Of a stretch of DNA of 64,000 nucleotides, positions 12,962-26,362 are shown piece by piece. The DNA comes from Cerrena zonata. Lineage: Eukaryota > Basidiomycota > Agaricomycetes > Polyporales > Cerrenaceae. Every line of letters starts with the position of its first letter. Position 1 is the first letter of the stretch. A program made the position numbers and the translations under genes. Location: the NCBI GenBank assembly GCA_038087015.1, contig JASBNA010000005.1, positions 310,001 to 374,000 on the forward strand, written 5' to 3'. Below the pieces are notes generated by a model, which saw only the letters and a list, made by a program, of their open reading frames with translations, was not told the origin of the DNA and searched no databases.

Positions 12962-15900
12962 AGTGGTGACCACGGAGAAGATTAGGGAAGGAATGTAGGT
13001 TTTTATCGAAAGAAGAAGGATGGTGAGAAGTCACGCCGATGCCATGAGGCCTTATATACTGACAGGACCGGCTCCGTTATATTTGTCCACGGCATTAGGA
13101 CGCAGGATAGTGTAATTCGAAACAGGCAATCTGTAGATTCGAAGGTTGGGGATTCGCGTTGCTAGCTTCAAGTCATCGCGAACACTGGATGGCTGGCGAA
13201 CGGAGCTCGCTTTGCGTCAATCTGGCCAGATCTCGCCGTACAAGAGTACAGATTGGTTATTTCCATGTTTGCGGGACCAAACAATAGATGGAATCTACCT
13301 GTACGGTCCGACGTATCTGGCATGATTGGTTGCACCGGATATGGACAACCAACGGATAATGACAAGAAACTTTGCATCTGTTTCATTTGCCAGATCTGTG
13401 CACACGACGGCTGGCGGATGTTATTGCTGAGTCATATAGACATAAGAGGTAAAAGAGTCAACTCGCCCCCTTCAGAAGATACCATCAACTGGCGGGCTAT
13501 GAGTTGGTAATTCCAAAATGGGCGATCTCGCTGGTTGTTGAGGAGCGTAGACGGCCGCCCGTCGGTCGCCGTCACCGCGCCCTCTGAAACGTTGCATGAG
13601 CGTCTGAGGATGGAAACGGCATGCAGCTCACTTGTGTTCCGTTCAAAACGGCACCTCCCTCCAGTTTGTGGTACAACCTTGGGATCGAGTTGCGTGGCGT
13701 GGCCTCTCTATCGCCAGCTTGAGCTAGTCAGAAAGGAAGGCCGCAGTACGGACGGGACGTCGAAGCTGACGTCGAGGCTTGACACGACATTTCTCTTCGG
13801 CAAACAGGTCAATGACGCATGGGCAAGCTTCGACAATTGGAAGCGAAGGTGTACGACGGGAACGTGCTCGCCAGCTTGACGAGTTCCGAGCTGGTGAAGA
13901 TCTAAGAGAAAGATTAACTTTGATTTAGCTCTTGAGTTAGGAAAGCACCCGGACATTACCGGTAGGCTTTTATTGGCTCGCTTATTGGTAGAACGGCTTC
14001 CGGCTCACCAATCTTGTTCAGCGAAATTGATTCGTACCTAACCAGCTGCAGAATGTTCGACGTGTGATTTGATGGATTCTCTTGTTCTTTTGTTCTCCTT
14101 GAATTTTATTGTGGGCGACCATCTGCTTGACTGACACTAATTTGTTCCCCGTGCCCTGTCTATGCACTTGCACGTCGCGCCACAAGCCCTTGGCTTCCTC
14201 CGTCCACACGTAGATATTTCATACTCACACGTCTGAGCATATAGCATCCTCAGAATACCACCTTTCTAGTCTCCTCGAGGTACACCCGACATTGTCAAAT
14301 TTTAACCGATCCAAGTTATGCCGTAAACACCCAAGTATACCACCATCAGGAAGAGCGTTCGTTGCGTATTTTCATGCCGAGGCAATAATACCCCCTTGAA
14401 GCTCACTCCGAACTGCGCATACTTTGAACACCTTCTAGCCTCTCTTACCGGATATATCATAGTACCTCCCCACCAAAGCCTCCTTGACCCCAGCACGGTC
14501 CAGAATTTATCATGATAATATTCCGCACTATATCAACCCCAGATGGATCTTTTCAACTTCCCTGGATTGATCCACAAAGCGGACCGACTGCGGCGCGCTC
14601 CTCTTTGGTAGACTATTTGTATAGATACCATTACGGGGCGTCCATATTTGTGATGACGCTTGTGATTCCCAGTCATTAGAAGAGATCGAATGACCAACGG
14701 AGACAGGAACGCGGTTTGGGTCCGTCGGACCTAATGTGGCAGTTCAATAGATGCCGTTGCCAAATATCACCAAACATCACCAAGCCGGTTAGTATCTCCT
14801 CGTAGGTTAGTGCCAAGTTTTGCGGTCTTTAATCGACACTTGTATTGATGCTCTTGCCTAAATGTTTTACCGGACATAAGCTCATGTTCAGCCTGCATTC
14901 TCCGTCACGGCAAGATGAAAAAATACTCACGTTCTACTTTACGTTCAATGTGGTGTAGAGCCACCGCAGAAGATCGATGCAAGCCCCAAACTTCACCTAC
15001 CTATCGACGACACTCGAACAGCATTTAGCTTGTAAGTCTATTCGAGAGATGATCACTATACTTGATACATTGCGACCATTGTGGAGAGTTTCTACCCCTT
15101 GTCAAGGCGCCTTAATTCCGAGTCGCGTCATTGAAGGAGGTTTGAAGGTACACCCGGTTAGCCACCAAATTACATGTTTCCCACCATTTTCGTTGCCATT
15201 TGTCTGAAACACCTTCTTGCACTCTCCAGATTATTCTCCATCCTTCGCCAGGCGAAATCTCGCTTCGTCTTGAACACCAAACCTAAAATCACTATGGTGA
15301 TTAGTGTTACCGAAATAGATACTGGCTGGTACCGTGAGTCCAACCACTACAGCTTATAATTGCACTGTTCATGCTTCTCACGATCGATCTGTCAGTGTTT
15401 CATGTCTTGATATTGATCACGGGATGCCGAATATGGACTGCCTTCGGCTGTTCTCAACGACGAGACCGTTTTCATATGCAACAAGTACGGCGATTTCTAT
15501 CATGCCGCATTCAACACGTCCTACCAACATCATACATACGAGAGTCAAACTTGCAGAGCCTTGTCTGCAGTCTCAGTTTCTCGGGTGCGAACCGACTCTA
15601 TATACTCCAGGATTCACATCTCTCGCTCAAGTCGACACTTCGAAGCGACCGTTTGTATTTCATCACTTGGAATATTTCCTATTGATTAGGTTGTTCCAAC
15701 TCAAGATCCTTGGATGGAACTTCGGCGTTTCTCCTCGCTTTATTGTGACTCTGAATGATCATAGAAGTGATTCAAATGTTCTGCGTCCGTTGACAGGCTG
15801 TACCTGATGCTTCAATCTGTGACGTCTGGTCAAACGTGAGCATGTGCGACATCTCGCTGTCCCAACTACATCATTCTATCTGGTATGCAAGGACTTGATC

Positions 15901-17215
15901 GACCTGAGCCCATCCAGGGCCTCCTCCGAAGGTGCCTCCATTAGGTACATGGCTTCCCCCGATAGTCACGACCGACAACAAGTTTTGTTTTCAAAAAGGA
16001 CGCGCTGGGTGAGTGCTTTTTTCCTGAATCGTTCTCCGGCTCATTGGAGATATGCGTGTGTTGATGTAACATTCAATTGTCAACGGAATGCCGCTCGATT
16101 CACACCTGAATAGTTGACATTTCGGATATCCCTCCCGCTTTGGCCAAATAATACTTGTACTTGCTTCCTTAGGGTGATGGGGTTGTCGGAGACTAGACCA
16201 ACTGGGAATTCGGAATGCAAGGTACCCCAAAACTTCTATGTCAATCAAAACGTGTCGGGGTCTACCATCGTATGTTGCTCCACTCGACCCTGATCACACA
16301 CATACTCGCACCACTTCAAATACAACGTCACGAAAGACCTTGTATTCTTCTCGGAGATACCAACCTAAAACGTCAATGCTATCTGGATTCGCAAATTATC
16401 TCGGGCGAGTCTCTTGAGGTGGGCCACAATCCAAATATGTTATTTACGAAGTGAGGTTGACACTTTGGTAATCGGGGATCAACATGAGGCTTATATTGAG
16501 TAACCGGCTAACCGTGACATCCTTAGCTTGAAAGGCTGAATGTTACTGACATCCGTTCTTCTCGCAGATGTTAATCTGGGCTACCATGGGCGTTAACTTC
16601 AATACTTTGTTTAGCTTCCTCGGTAGGAGAGCTCTCATGAGTATTTCATCAGGTGTGAATTCGTTTGACGACGTTCACACTCATATAAATACCTTTTATA
16701 TGTTACCCAAATACAATGGTTTTCGGCCCCCGCATTATTTGACCGTCCTGGCAATTTGCAATAATAAAGACATCTCTGACCGGAACTTGTCTCGACACTC
16801 GAGTTTCACACCAAACAACGTCCTTACAGGCCTTTACCCAAAGTCGTAAGTGTATGTCAGCCATTCATGACACTAACTTGCTTCTATAGAAATCCCATCG
16901 ATAATGTATGATGACTTACACTAAAAGTTCATGCTCTCGACCGTCCGGGTCGGGGTATCAGATCCAACATTTTGTGGTTTTTATCTTTGGCTAGCAATCA
17001 TCTTCACGGTGCCCGATGGCTCTCTGCCTATGACCCTCTGTGGCTCACGCAAACAGTCTCAGTGGTCATTTACCGACCTACCGGGCTTATAGCAAAAGTC
17101 ATGATTTGCTTTGTAAGGCAGCCTGGTGAATGACTAATTGCCTTTTCAATCGGAATCGACTTTCAGCAAAGGACGCGTCATTGCGTTATAGCGGAGGCTC
17201 ATTGAATAAATGTTG
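12962..17215. other. 4.3-kb gene-poor interval
   Basis: No intact gene is recognised between UbiA copy B and the flavin oxidoreductase. Around 13.5-14.04 kb the forward strand is GC-richer and coding-like; frame 13898-14041 reads DLALELGKHPDI and ends at TAA. Stops and frame changes interrupt it, so it may be a gene remnant. ORFs at 15334-15807 and 16568-16849 have no recognisable domain. Confidence 0.35.
13051..13058 (-). promoter_or_regulatory. TATA box of UbiA copy B
   Basis: TATATAAG on the reverse strand, about 90 bp upstream of the start codon at 12961. The spacing is nearly the same as for copy A. Confidence 0.5.
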
Positions 17216-17223
17216 TATAAATA
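17216..17223 (+). promoter_or_regulatory. TATA box of the flavin oxidoreductase gene
   Basis: TATAAATA lies 50-57 bp before the start codon at 17273. Confidence 0.5.
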
Positions 17224-17272
17224 TGAGAAGGCCAATGCCGATCTTTTACTACCAACCTAGAACTCACTCGAC

Positions 17273-18669
<1,397 letters not shown>

Positions 18670-18841
18670 AAGAATAGACTTCCTTTATACTCCAGACAAT
18701 ATTTATAACACACGTTGTTATTTCTCTACGTGTAGCGGTTCTTCTTCAATATTCATGGTGGTTGTCGTTTCTGTTCCATCAACGACGTTCGAGTCTAAGT
18801 AATATACTCGAATTGAAGGTTAAATATGCATAGCCCGATCT

Positions 18842-19966
18842 CTATACGATGTAGCGATAGTACGCTGGAAGTAAGTTCGTGACAGACAACCATAACTTTG
18901 AACATATGATCAATCCCATGAGGCCTGGGAAATATGATGAATTACTCACATTGTACCAAATGTAGGATGCCTTGTCCGACTCAACATCGCGAAAGTAGAT
19001 GTATCGAAGCCCAATAAATACCGATGAGATAGTTAACATCCCAGACGCGAATAAGTCAAGATTCCAAACAGAAGAAACCATCAAGGACCACACGAACAAC
19101 CCGATGGTCATCGAATAGCGTGCCACCCGAGGATAAACTATAGGTAATGTTCTTCGGCCAACTTTGAGGTCCCCTTCGATATCTTCGAAATCCTGAGCAT
19201 GGATAGTGGTCATAAATACCGTTGCACTGAGCACAATACCACGAAGAGCTATATCGTCGAGGTGGTGGTTTGATCCAGCTACAGAAGGAATGAGGGAAAT
19301 TAGTCAGTTGCGGTGACTCAGGTACTCACCAATAACCGCGGTCGCACCTAACTCGTAGGATGCCAGACCCAAGCCATTGAGAAGGTTACGAATAACCCAT
19401 GACCGCGCATGGAGCCCCAGCTCATTGTGAAGCAATGTAGATACAATCACTGCAATACTCGCGAGAGTGGTGGTGAAATCGAAGTAGGAAGACACTGTTA
19501 GACAGCTCGGGACGAGCAGCCATCGTAAAAGCCTAGCGTTCATCAAGGATATACGGCCGGACGGTAAAGGTCGATATGCTTTGTTAGCTGCGTCCTCGTC
19601 AACATCAAGGGTTTGGTTGGATACTGTGAACTGGAGAAGATGTAGCCAGGTCCACAGAATTGACAAACAAACTCGAGATAAATCGACATGAGGTGAAGCC
19701 GCGATGGCAAAACATATCTGTTGCCGAGTATGAATATATCAGCGAGTTATTCTGAGGGATGAATATTTATACTTACCACAGGAAGAAGTAAGGTCTTGAA
19801 ATCCGATTTCGTGAAAAGGAAAAGGGTGACGAGGTGCTCAAGACACTGAAGATGCCAATCATACAATCGTCTCACTGCTAGATAGAGAATGGAGTCAGTT
19901 CAGTTGTATATATACAAGGAAGAGATGTTAACACTTACGAGAATCTGAGAAGAGAAAAGAGGTCAT
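18842..19966 (-). CDS. UbiA-superfamily membrane terpene cyclase/prenyltransferase, copy C
   Basis: Third paralogue. Exons 19939-19966, 19777-19877, 19330-19717, 18950-19278 and 18842-18895 sum to 299 aa. Exons 3 (388 nt) and 4 (329 nt) equal those of copy B, and the introns fall at identical codon positions. Motif 1 is NQTLDVDED (77-85) followed by NKAYRPLPSGR; of the three copies it is nearest the canonical form, keeping Asp at the third position. Motif 2 is DFEDIEGDLKVGRRTLP (202-218). The C-terminus is more diverged (WLSVTNLLPAYYRY). The gene is convergent with the OYE-type gene; the PLP enzyme gene 1.5 kb away lies on the same strand. A role in terpenoid or meroterpenoid formation is inferred from family and context only. 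Confidence 0.87.
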
Positions 19967-21427
19967 GACTAGGCTTTACTCTATCAGCGCAAACCATCTG
20001 TAGAGTCTTTAAGGGTCGGGTGAAGGTTGGATTACGCAAATTTTGCCAGTGTTGCAAGAGGATGAAGTCTGTAACATATTAGTCTCAATATTGAGCCCGG
20101 GGAGGCTGACGCATCGCTGAATAACGTGGCGAGACGTGATGATAATAGTGCAATGCTCCGAAGCGGTAGACCAACTTATTTTAGCAGCAAACGGAAAGGG
20201 AGCGGAGTGCAATGTCTCATATTCTACAATGGCCTATCCCAAGAATATACAGCGTGAAATTGAACGTTTGTAAGAACTTGAAGGGACAGAACGTGACGCA
20301 GTGCATCGTTGCTGTACGATGCTTCCTACGCTGCCACAGTAGACCACCGCATGTTGAAACGTCGTAGTCAGCTTTCTAATCGGAGGGACATAGGACATAG
20401 CTTGGTACAACGGGATTGATTGAACGGCCGTCGTCTTACAGAGCACATTACCAAGAACAGTGCGCCCCCAACACAGCATCCTAGTGACGTCAGAGAATGT
20501 GTTATTAGACACTTCTGGCATACACACATGTGAGCTCTCACATTACATATTCGAGTAGAATGGGGGGCCCTTGAAAGAAACATGCTCAGGCTGTGAACAA
20601 TAAAGTACGCGATGACTATCACCTGCACCCAGACAGCGGGATGGTGTGACCGACAAAAGGTAGATCGTTTATATGAGTCATTGGGTCAAAAGGGATTGGG
20701 ACGTTAGACAAATGCTTGCAGACAACGCCATACTGTTAGCTAAGGTGATGGAAGTAATAGGCATCGGCGAGACAAGCTCAGGCTATGTCTGAGTCAGAGG
20801 TTTACGCATGTTTGGCATCAGCCTGTAAGATATTTCTATATAGAGTAACGGGGAGGCCTTTCAATTTGATTGGGCCCGGGATTACTATCTTCAACATACA
20901 TATCCGTTACAACGTCATAGCGAAGATTATCTACATATCAAGCATTGTATGCCTTGGCCATGCCCGCCCTGCCAGAGACGTGAATCGTGATGCAAAAACG
21001 TAACAACCTCGCTATGAAAACTACTATGATATACTAGGGAGCCAAAAAATGGCATGCCTGAAACAGTGCTCTAGGACTTTCCATCGATAACCCCTTGATC
21101 AGTTACAACTCATTTAATATACTGGACCTTGGTAATCTCCTATCGTATATCCGGGTTATCGATTTGTATCCGAGTTTTATCATCTGTACAGACAAGCGTC
21201 GGTGAAACTTTTTAGTAAGGGATGCGAGGGCCAATAAGGTGCATAGCATGGGAAGAATAACTAGCTGGTGGTGTTTGGTGAGAATATTCGTACTAATGCG
21301 CAGTTTACATTGAAAGACTTGCTTGCTTTTGCGATATGTGATCATTGATGCTCTCGAGGTGTCAAATCACCGGTCAACTGTTTTGTACATTCGACTTTGT
21401 TGGTAATTTGTTACTAGTGTTACAGGT
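19967..21427. other. intergenic, no gene recognised
   Basis: About 1.5 kb between the start of UbiA copy C and the 3' end of the PLP enzyme gene. No convincing frame or RNA gene was seen. Confidence 0.4.
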
Positions 21428-22857
21428 TCATGCCAGAACTTCTTCGAGAATAGCAATGATCGTCTCCACTTCTTTCACAGTATTATAATGTACCAGCGAG
21501 ATGCGGACCACGGCATCATCGACATCCAATTTTGGTTGCAAATGGTCAATCAACGTGAATGCGTAGAAATGACCATATCGAATCCCAATCTAAATGGTAG
21601 AGCGTGAGAGTAGTTTATGTGACTGCGGTACCGCGACTTACGTTCCCTTTCTGGTCGAAGAACTTGACAACATCCTTGCTGGCAATTGCTTGCTCGCCGA
21701 CGACAACGAAGCTTATTGTTGGTACACGAGATAAATCTGCGTCCTCTTGACCAACAATACGAACACCCCTCGGATACTTACTCTTGAGGTAAGTGAGAAG
21801 GGGTTTTACAAGCGATTGCTCATGTTCGGCGATCGACTTAAATGCTTCGTCCAGTTTCTGGGACGGTGACAGAGTGCGGAAATAGATGGGAATGGCGGTA
21901 CAGCCATAGACAAGTTCATATCCAGGGGCCTCCCGGTTGTAGTTTGTAGGGTTTACCGTCGACCTTCAAGAAGTGGTGTGCGATCGAACCCAGAGATTGG
22001 AGTGATGCACTTCGTGCATAAAGAACTGAATTGTGAGGGCCATATACCTTGAAATAGCATGAGAAGGGGATGAGACGAATAACTCGATCACTTGAGCTTA
22101 CCTTATACAGCGAGAAAACACAATAGTCTACGTCCCAGTCTTGGACGTCGATCCGACGGTGGGGAGCATAGGCGACACAATCGACACAAGTCTCAATCTT
22201 TCGTGCGCTGATCTCCTTAGCCTTGGCACGTATAGCAGCGACCACTTCTTTGACTGGAACGATAGATCCAAGGATGTTAGAACATGCGGTGAAAGCTACA
22301 ATCCTTGTATTGGGGGTGATTAAGGGAAGGAGATCCGAGATGTGAAGCGCGACGGCGTAAGGATTTTCGGAGTCCGGGGAAGCACGTGCATGCCAATACT
22401 TGATGGTAAGCCCTTTACGAGCAGCCAACTTTTTCCAAGGGCCGCCATTGGCTTTTTCATAATACAATCAAGTTAGATAGATCTCGATATTCAGAAAGGT
22501 AGTGCTACCTTCATGCTCTCCTGTGACAATAAATTCATCGCCGGGTTGAATATCAAATTCCAACGCCCTAGCAAGATTTTCGACCAGCATAGTCGAGCTA
22601 TGTCCGTAAGCGACCTCATCGACAGATGCTGCATTGAACAGTTCACGAGCCGCTTCGGCTCCTTGCGCAACGCGGGTGGTACTCGTTACCGAGACTGAAT
22701 AGTCTGCTCCCAGTTGTACATTTGTATGGAGGAGATAATCAGATATACGCGAGACGACAGATTGAAGACATTGAGAACCACCGGCGTTATCGCCGTAGAT
22801 GTAGTCTGAGTCTGCAATTGCAGGGAAGTTTGAGCGAACAGCAGTGAGGTCAAGCAT
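21428..22857 (-). CDS. class V PLP-dependent aminotransferase/cysteine desulfurase-like (VC1184-type), with an apparent frameshift
   Basis: Fold-type I PLP enzyme of the cysteine desulfurase/isopenicillin-N-epimerase group. Four exons: 22509-22857, 22102-22451, 21642-22047 and 21428-21589. Recognisable parts are YGDNAGGSQ near the N-terminus, EHEANGGPW across the first junction, FTACSNILGS, CVDCVAYAPHR, and the PLP-binding Lys233 in FSLYK followed by VYGPHNSVLYAR. Exon 3 is 406 nt, one more than the frame needs. The extra base lies in the four-G run at 21925-21928; as read, the frame stops at TGA (21916) after 276 residues. Without one G the frame runs on through a good final exon to 421 residues with the family C-terminus. 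So it is either a fresh pseudogene or a homopolymer sequencing error. A C-S lyase or aminotransferase role in the neighbouring pathway is speculative. Confidence 0.85.
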
Positions 22858-23636
22858 TTGGTGTTGGATGAAGGGTTAGACTCGATGGTTGTAAGTGATA
22901 ACAATCGCAGGATGACTACAATCTACGTGAGAGAGATGGTCTTTAAATAAGTTGTGCTTGGTGTGAGTCAGTGACCTTTCGGGCACGAGGACAGCTCGTG
23001 AGCTTGAGATAGTGAATAGCGAAAACCGGGAGTACGATGAAGCCAAAGATTGGTCTGGGTATCTGAGACGTGGAGCAGCGTCTGGTGACGATAGTTAGAC
23101 AAATTACACCTGAGAAATGAAAATACGGATGATCGTAGCTGAGTTGAGCGCATCATATGGGGAGTAGCATCCTATGGCGCAATCGACAATACTATGGGGA
23201 GTCTAGTGCTTCAGAGTTCAAAACATGAGCTTGATACCTTCCTATCGAGCAAAATGTTAATGTACTTTAAACTCTCAAAGCAGTTAAAGGCACTCTTTTC
23301 GAGAAACTGACTTGAATGTGCAGATAACTGCTATCTTCCGGACTGCACGCCAAGCCTGGAATAGAGAAGTTATGAGAATATATGATCATGATAACCCGTT
23401 CGTAAGACTATGTCTTCGTATGAGTCCACTGGGACTGTGGCACCTTGCAAAGTGAGCCAGGGAAGTTCATCAGGCACTTGCAGCCGTTTACCATGTTCGA
23501 GACCAAAGAAAAAAAACAGCTATGAATGGAAAGGCTGATGGAAGTGGACTTAGGTTTCTGAGTGAACGGCGTTTTGCACTATCACTGTACATTGTAGGTT
23601 GAGGTTTGGAAGCCACTAGGGCGCTAAAAACAATAT
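22858..23636. other. intergenic, PLP-enzyme promoter side
   Basis: About 0.8 kb between the PLP enzyme and tRNA-Ala. A TTATTTAAAG (reverse strand, near 22932-22941) is a possible TATA-like element about 80 bp upstream of the ATG at 22857. No gene was seen. Confidence 0.35.
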
Positions 23637-23710
23637 GGGTATGTGGTGTAGTTGGTTATCACGCTCGCTTAGCATGCGAGAGGGGTCCGGTTCAATCCCG
23701 GACATATCCA
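23637..23710 (+). tRNA. tRNA-Ala (anticodon AGC)
   Basis: A 74-nt cloverleaf without an intron. The acceptor arm GGGTATG pairs with CATATCC and includes the G3:U70 wobble pair that marks alanine tRNAs; A is the discriminator. The anticodon stem CTCGC/GCGAG encloses TTAGCAT with AGC at 23671-23673. The T arm is TCCGG/CCGGA with loop TTCAATC. The internal promoter is visible as an A box (23644-23655) and a B box GGTTCAATCCC (23689-23699). The gene stands alone and is the last normal feature before the accessory block. Confidence 0.95.
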
Positions 23711-23720
23711 TTTTACTTTT
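23711..23720 (+). terminator. Pol III T-run terminator of tRNA-Ala
   Basis: TTTTACTTTT follows the discriminator base directly; a run of four or more T is the usual RNA polymerase III stop. Confidence 0.75.
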
Positions 23721-23975
23721 CGCTCTTGGGACTTCGACTAGCAAAATTGATAAGGTAGACCCACAACACTTCTTCCTGAAGATTCCGAGTCCCTGTGGTG
23801 AGCGCCCTACAGTCCTTTCGAGTCCCTAAGCGCCCGCGTCACACGGTCCCTGCGGCCCGGTGCCCTTGTATGTTTTCGATCATTGGAGACCCCAGCCTCC
23901 TCGTTCGACAATACGTTCTCCATTCCAGACGCAATCCTCCTATTTCTCGGTCTCCGGATACATTCCCCCCTCAAA

Positions 23976-24276
23976 ATGGACCCAACTTGGGACATCTGCA
24001 ACCACCCCCGCCGAAGTGATCGAGCTCGATCAACGGACCTGATTGCTGGACTTCAGGTAGCAGGGTATGAGAGAGGGACGGAGAGACAGAGTAAGTACAC
24101 GCACATTAGTTATCAGAACCATGTATATAAAGTGCAATATAGTTGAAGCCAACTGCTAACAAACTACTCGATGTGTGATCTAAGGTACATCAGCCAAATT
24201 ACCGACGGTGCGGAATCAAAAATATCAAGAAATAGCGGGAATTCGCGAACAGTGGATGACGAAAAGCAGTCAATAA
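23976..24276 (+). CDS. possible small two-exon gene, unknown
   Basis: ATG at 23976 (in CAAAATGG). Exon 23976-24090 ends at a clean GTAAGT; exon 24185-24276 follows a TCTAAG acceptor and stays in phase to TAA, giving 68 aa. The protein is polar (starts MDPTWDICNHPRR, ends IAGIREQWMTKSSQ) with no domain I recognise. Exons could exist upstream. It sits between tRNA-Ala and the SAP gene and could be chance; support is splice sites only. Confidence 0.25.
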
Positions 24277-24371
24277 GTCGGAAGGTGTGTATATATCCCA
24301 TGTTGGAATGAAATATCTAATATAAAAGATAGGTCTTGTCTTTTGTGTAGTCTCCTCCGTGAAACGACCAC

Positions 24372-26165
24372 TTATAGCGGTGCAGCCTCCAAGTCTGTGA
24401 CAATCGTTGGTGTCGCGGCTTTGAGTTTCCGCCATCGATCAGCGACACCTTGGACTGAGGTGCAAACATGGCATATGTTATCTTTCTTGTACTTGAATGT
24501 ATCCCCAGCCTCCTCTCGATCGAGACGACCACCGAAGAGTCGTATGGCTTCATCGTAATCCTGCTGGTCGCGCCTCATCCTCTCGGCTTGCAGGGAATCC
24601 AGGATTTTCTGGTATGTGAGTCGCACACCATCACTACCGGTGAACTTGTCCCAAAAAGCCTTGTCAGTGCCGAGCCGATCCCGTTCTTCGGCTATGAACT
24701 ACACAATCGTACATAAACCATGGTTAGTGCCCACCACGGTGTATCTCATTTTCTTCACTCACTTTCCAATTTCCCCACTCCGCCCTTATAGCCTTCCATA
24801 CACTAGGCCTAGCGGAAGCCTTCGCCTTATATATCAAGTCCCAATACTTGATAGGTATCCCTTGACCCCCTATCACGAGACGTTGTGATTGGTGCCACTC
24901 CCTTAATAAGCCGTCGATGTTGTTCGAAAAGTGCAGTGCAGGTGGCTCAGGAGGAATATCTGTCTTCTTCAGCACGACCTCCTCATTATCGAAGTAGACA
25001 ACAAGGTGAGTTTTACTGTTAACAGCTGTACCAGTAGGATTCGGGATTGGTGCAGGTGATGGATTTGCGAATGGGATTCCAGCAGCGAAGGCAGAGTGGG
25101 GTACCGGCATGTACAACCCAAGCTCTCAAGCAAATGGTACACCAGATGGTAGATCCATTGTATCGCGTCTGTACAGCGCAGACATTGGTATACTTGCTGC
25201 TGTACCTCGCGCGGAATACGGAGACATTACGGTGGGAAATGGTACCATCGTTTGAGCAGCTTGGTCTGCGATTGGGTATGCCATAGGGGGAGGATAGCAG
25301 GGGTTTGTAAACTTGTTTGCTAATGATTGAATGCTCCGTTCAACCTGTGTGACTTTCATCCGCTTGTAATGTATCGCTGACATAAACTCCAACATATGTA
25401 GGGTTAATGTGATGACTCACAATGTCTTGAATGTTTCCATCTAACCGACTACCTGGTGCAAGGCTACTCGTACTGACCCCCATCGTAGAAGCTTCAACAC
25501 CACCGAGATCATCTTGTGACGTAAGAGGTTCAATAGACGGCGACACATTCCCAGGCATGGATACGTTTGTGACTTGTGGTACGCAAAATGTGAAGGAGGC
25601 AAGAACTTTGTTTGCCCATTCATTGTTTTGCTGAATCCTTGCTTCTGGCATTTTTGTTTTTGACAGAATACGAAGTTTGGCCCCCTTTCTAGTATGGAAT
25701 TCCGTCGGTAATTCTCGCTTGCCAAATTTTTCAACAATCCGCTTTGTCGTTCCGGACTGTCTCTTGTTGCCTGGCATACCACCACCTCTCACCCGAGCTC
25801 GAAGCGGCTGGTAAATACTATGAGATGAGGTCAACACATTATGCTCGATATACAACAAATCAACAACTGACGAAAGCCACGAAGCTCGGTCATTTGAAAA
25901 GGCTTCCAATCGTTCCTTGAGCTGGTCCTTATTCCCAGTGGTACAAAGATTATAAGACTGAAGCATTTCTTTGAGCTGGTTATTTGTCTTCCCCACCCTG
26001 TTTAAAACTCATGTTAGGGGCATAGCAATGTGTAATAATTCTGTCATGGTATACGTACATATCATATTCGAATTCTTCAATAACATGCCCATTGGGACCC
26101 GTCTGTAGGCTTTGTCCAGGCTTTGGAAGCTTGAGAGTATGTTCAAATGGTCGCTTTTTCGTCAT
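24372..26165 (-). CDS. SAP-domain DNA-binding-type protein, partner of the recombinase
   Basis: Four exons (26059-26165, 25421-25997, 24773-proximal segment 24763-25362, and 24372-24698) stay in phase. Residues about 37-70 (NNQLKEMLQSYNL, NKDQLKERLEAF) form a SAP motif, a helix-extension-helix typical of chromatin and DNA-repair proteins. A basic segment and a Pro/Ser-rich linker follow. The C-terminal part has WKAIRAEWGNWK, then AFWDKFTGSDGVRLTYQKILD and RWRKLKAA, which from memory recurs in many mushroom proteins of unknown function. An in-frame TGA at 25126-25128 splits the long third exon; a GTACAG..TGAG intron of 81 nt (in phase) could remove it, giving about 509 aa. Otherwise the gene is broken. 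It is divergent from the recombinase and shares its promoter. Confidence 0.7.
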
Positions 26166-26362
26166 GGTAAAGGGGATATCTGTAAGTAGTGTAACTGAGA
26201 CGTGGTTTATTTATTCGGTAGCAGGATTGGCGCGTTATGGTGATTGGTCGATCATCGCGCGTATTGAATGATGGATATGAATACATAAACGTTAACATTT
26301 GAGCACAAAAGGCCTCTAGTGCTACACTCCCTACTACAGCGAACCACTGTCTTACATACACC
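26166..26362. promoter_or_regulatory. 197-bp bidirectional promoter between SAP and recombinase genes
   Basis: The two start codons are 197 bp apart on opposite strands, so transcription must start in this interval both ways. It contains two ATTGG (CCAAT) boxes at 26226-26230 and 26243-26247 and a TTTATTTATT stretch near 26209-26218. Co-expression of the pair is inferred. Confidence 0.5.

Noticed and set aside
15334..15807. 157-codon forward ORF
   Set aside because: No domain, mixed composition and an overlapping 104-codon frame; no splice or promoter support.
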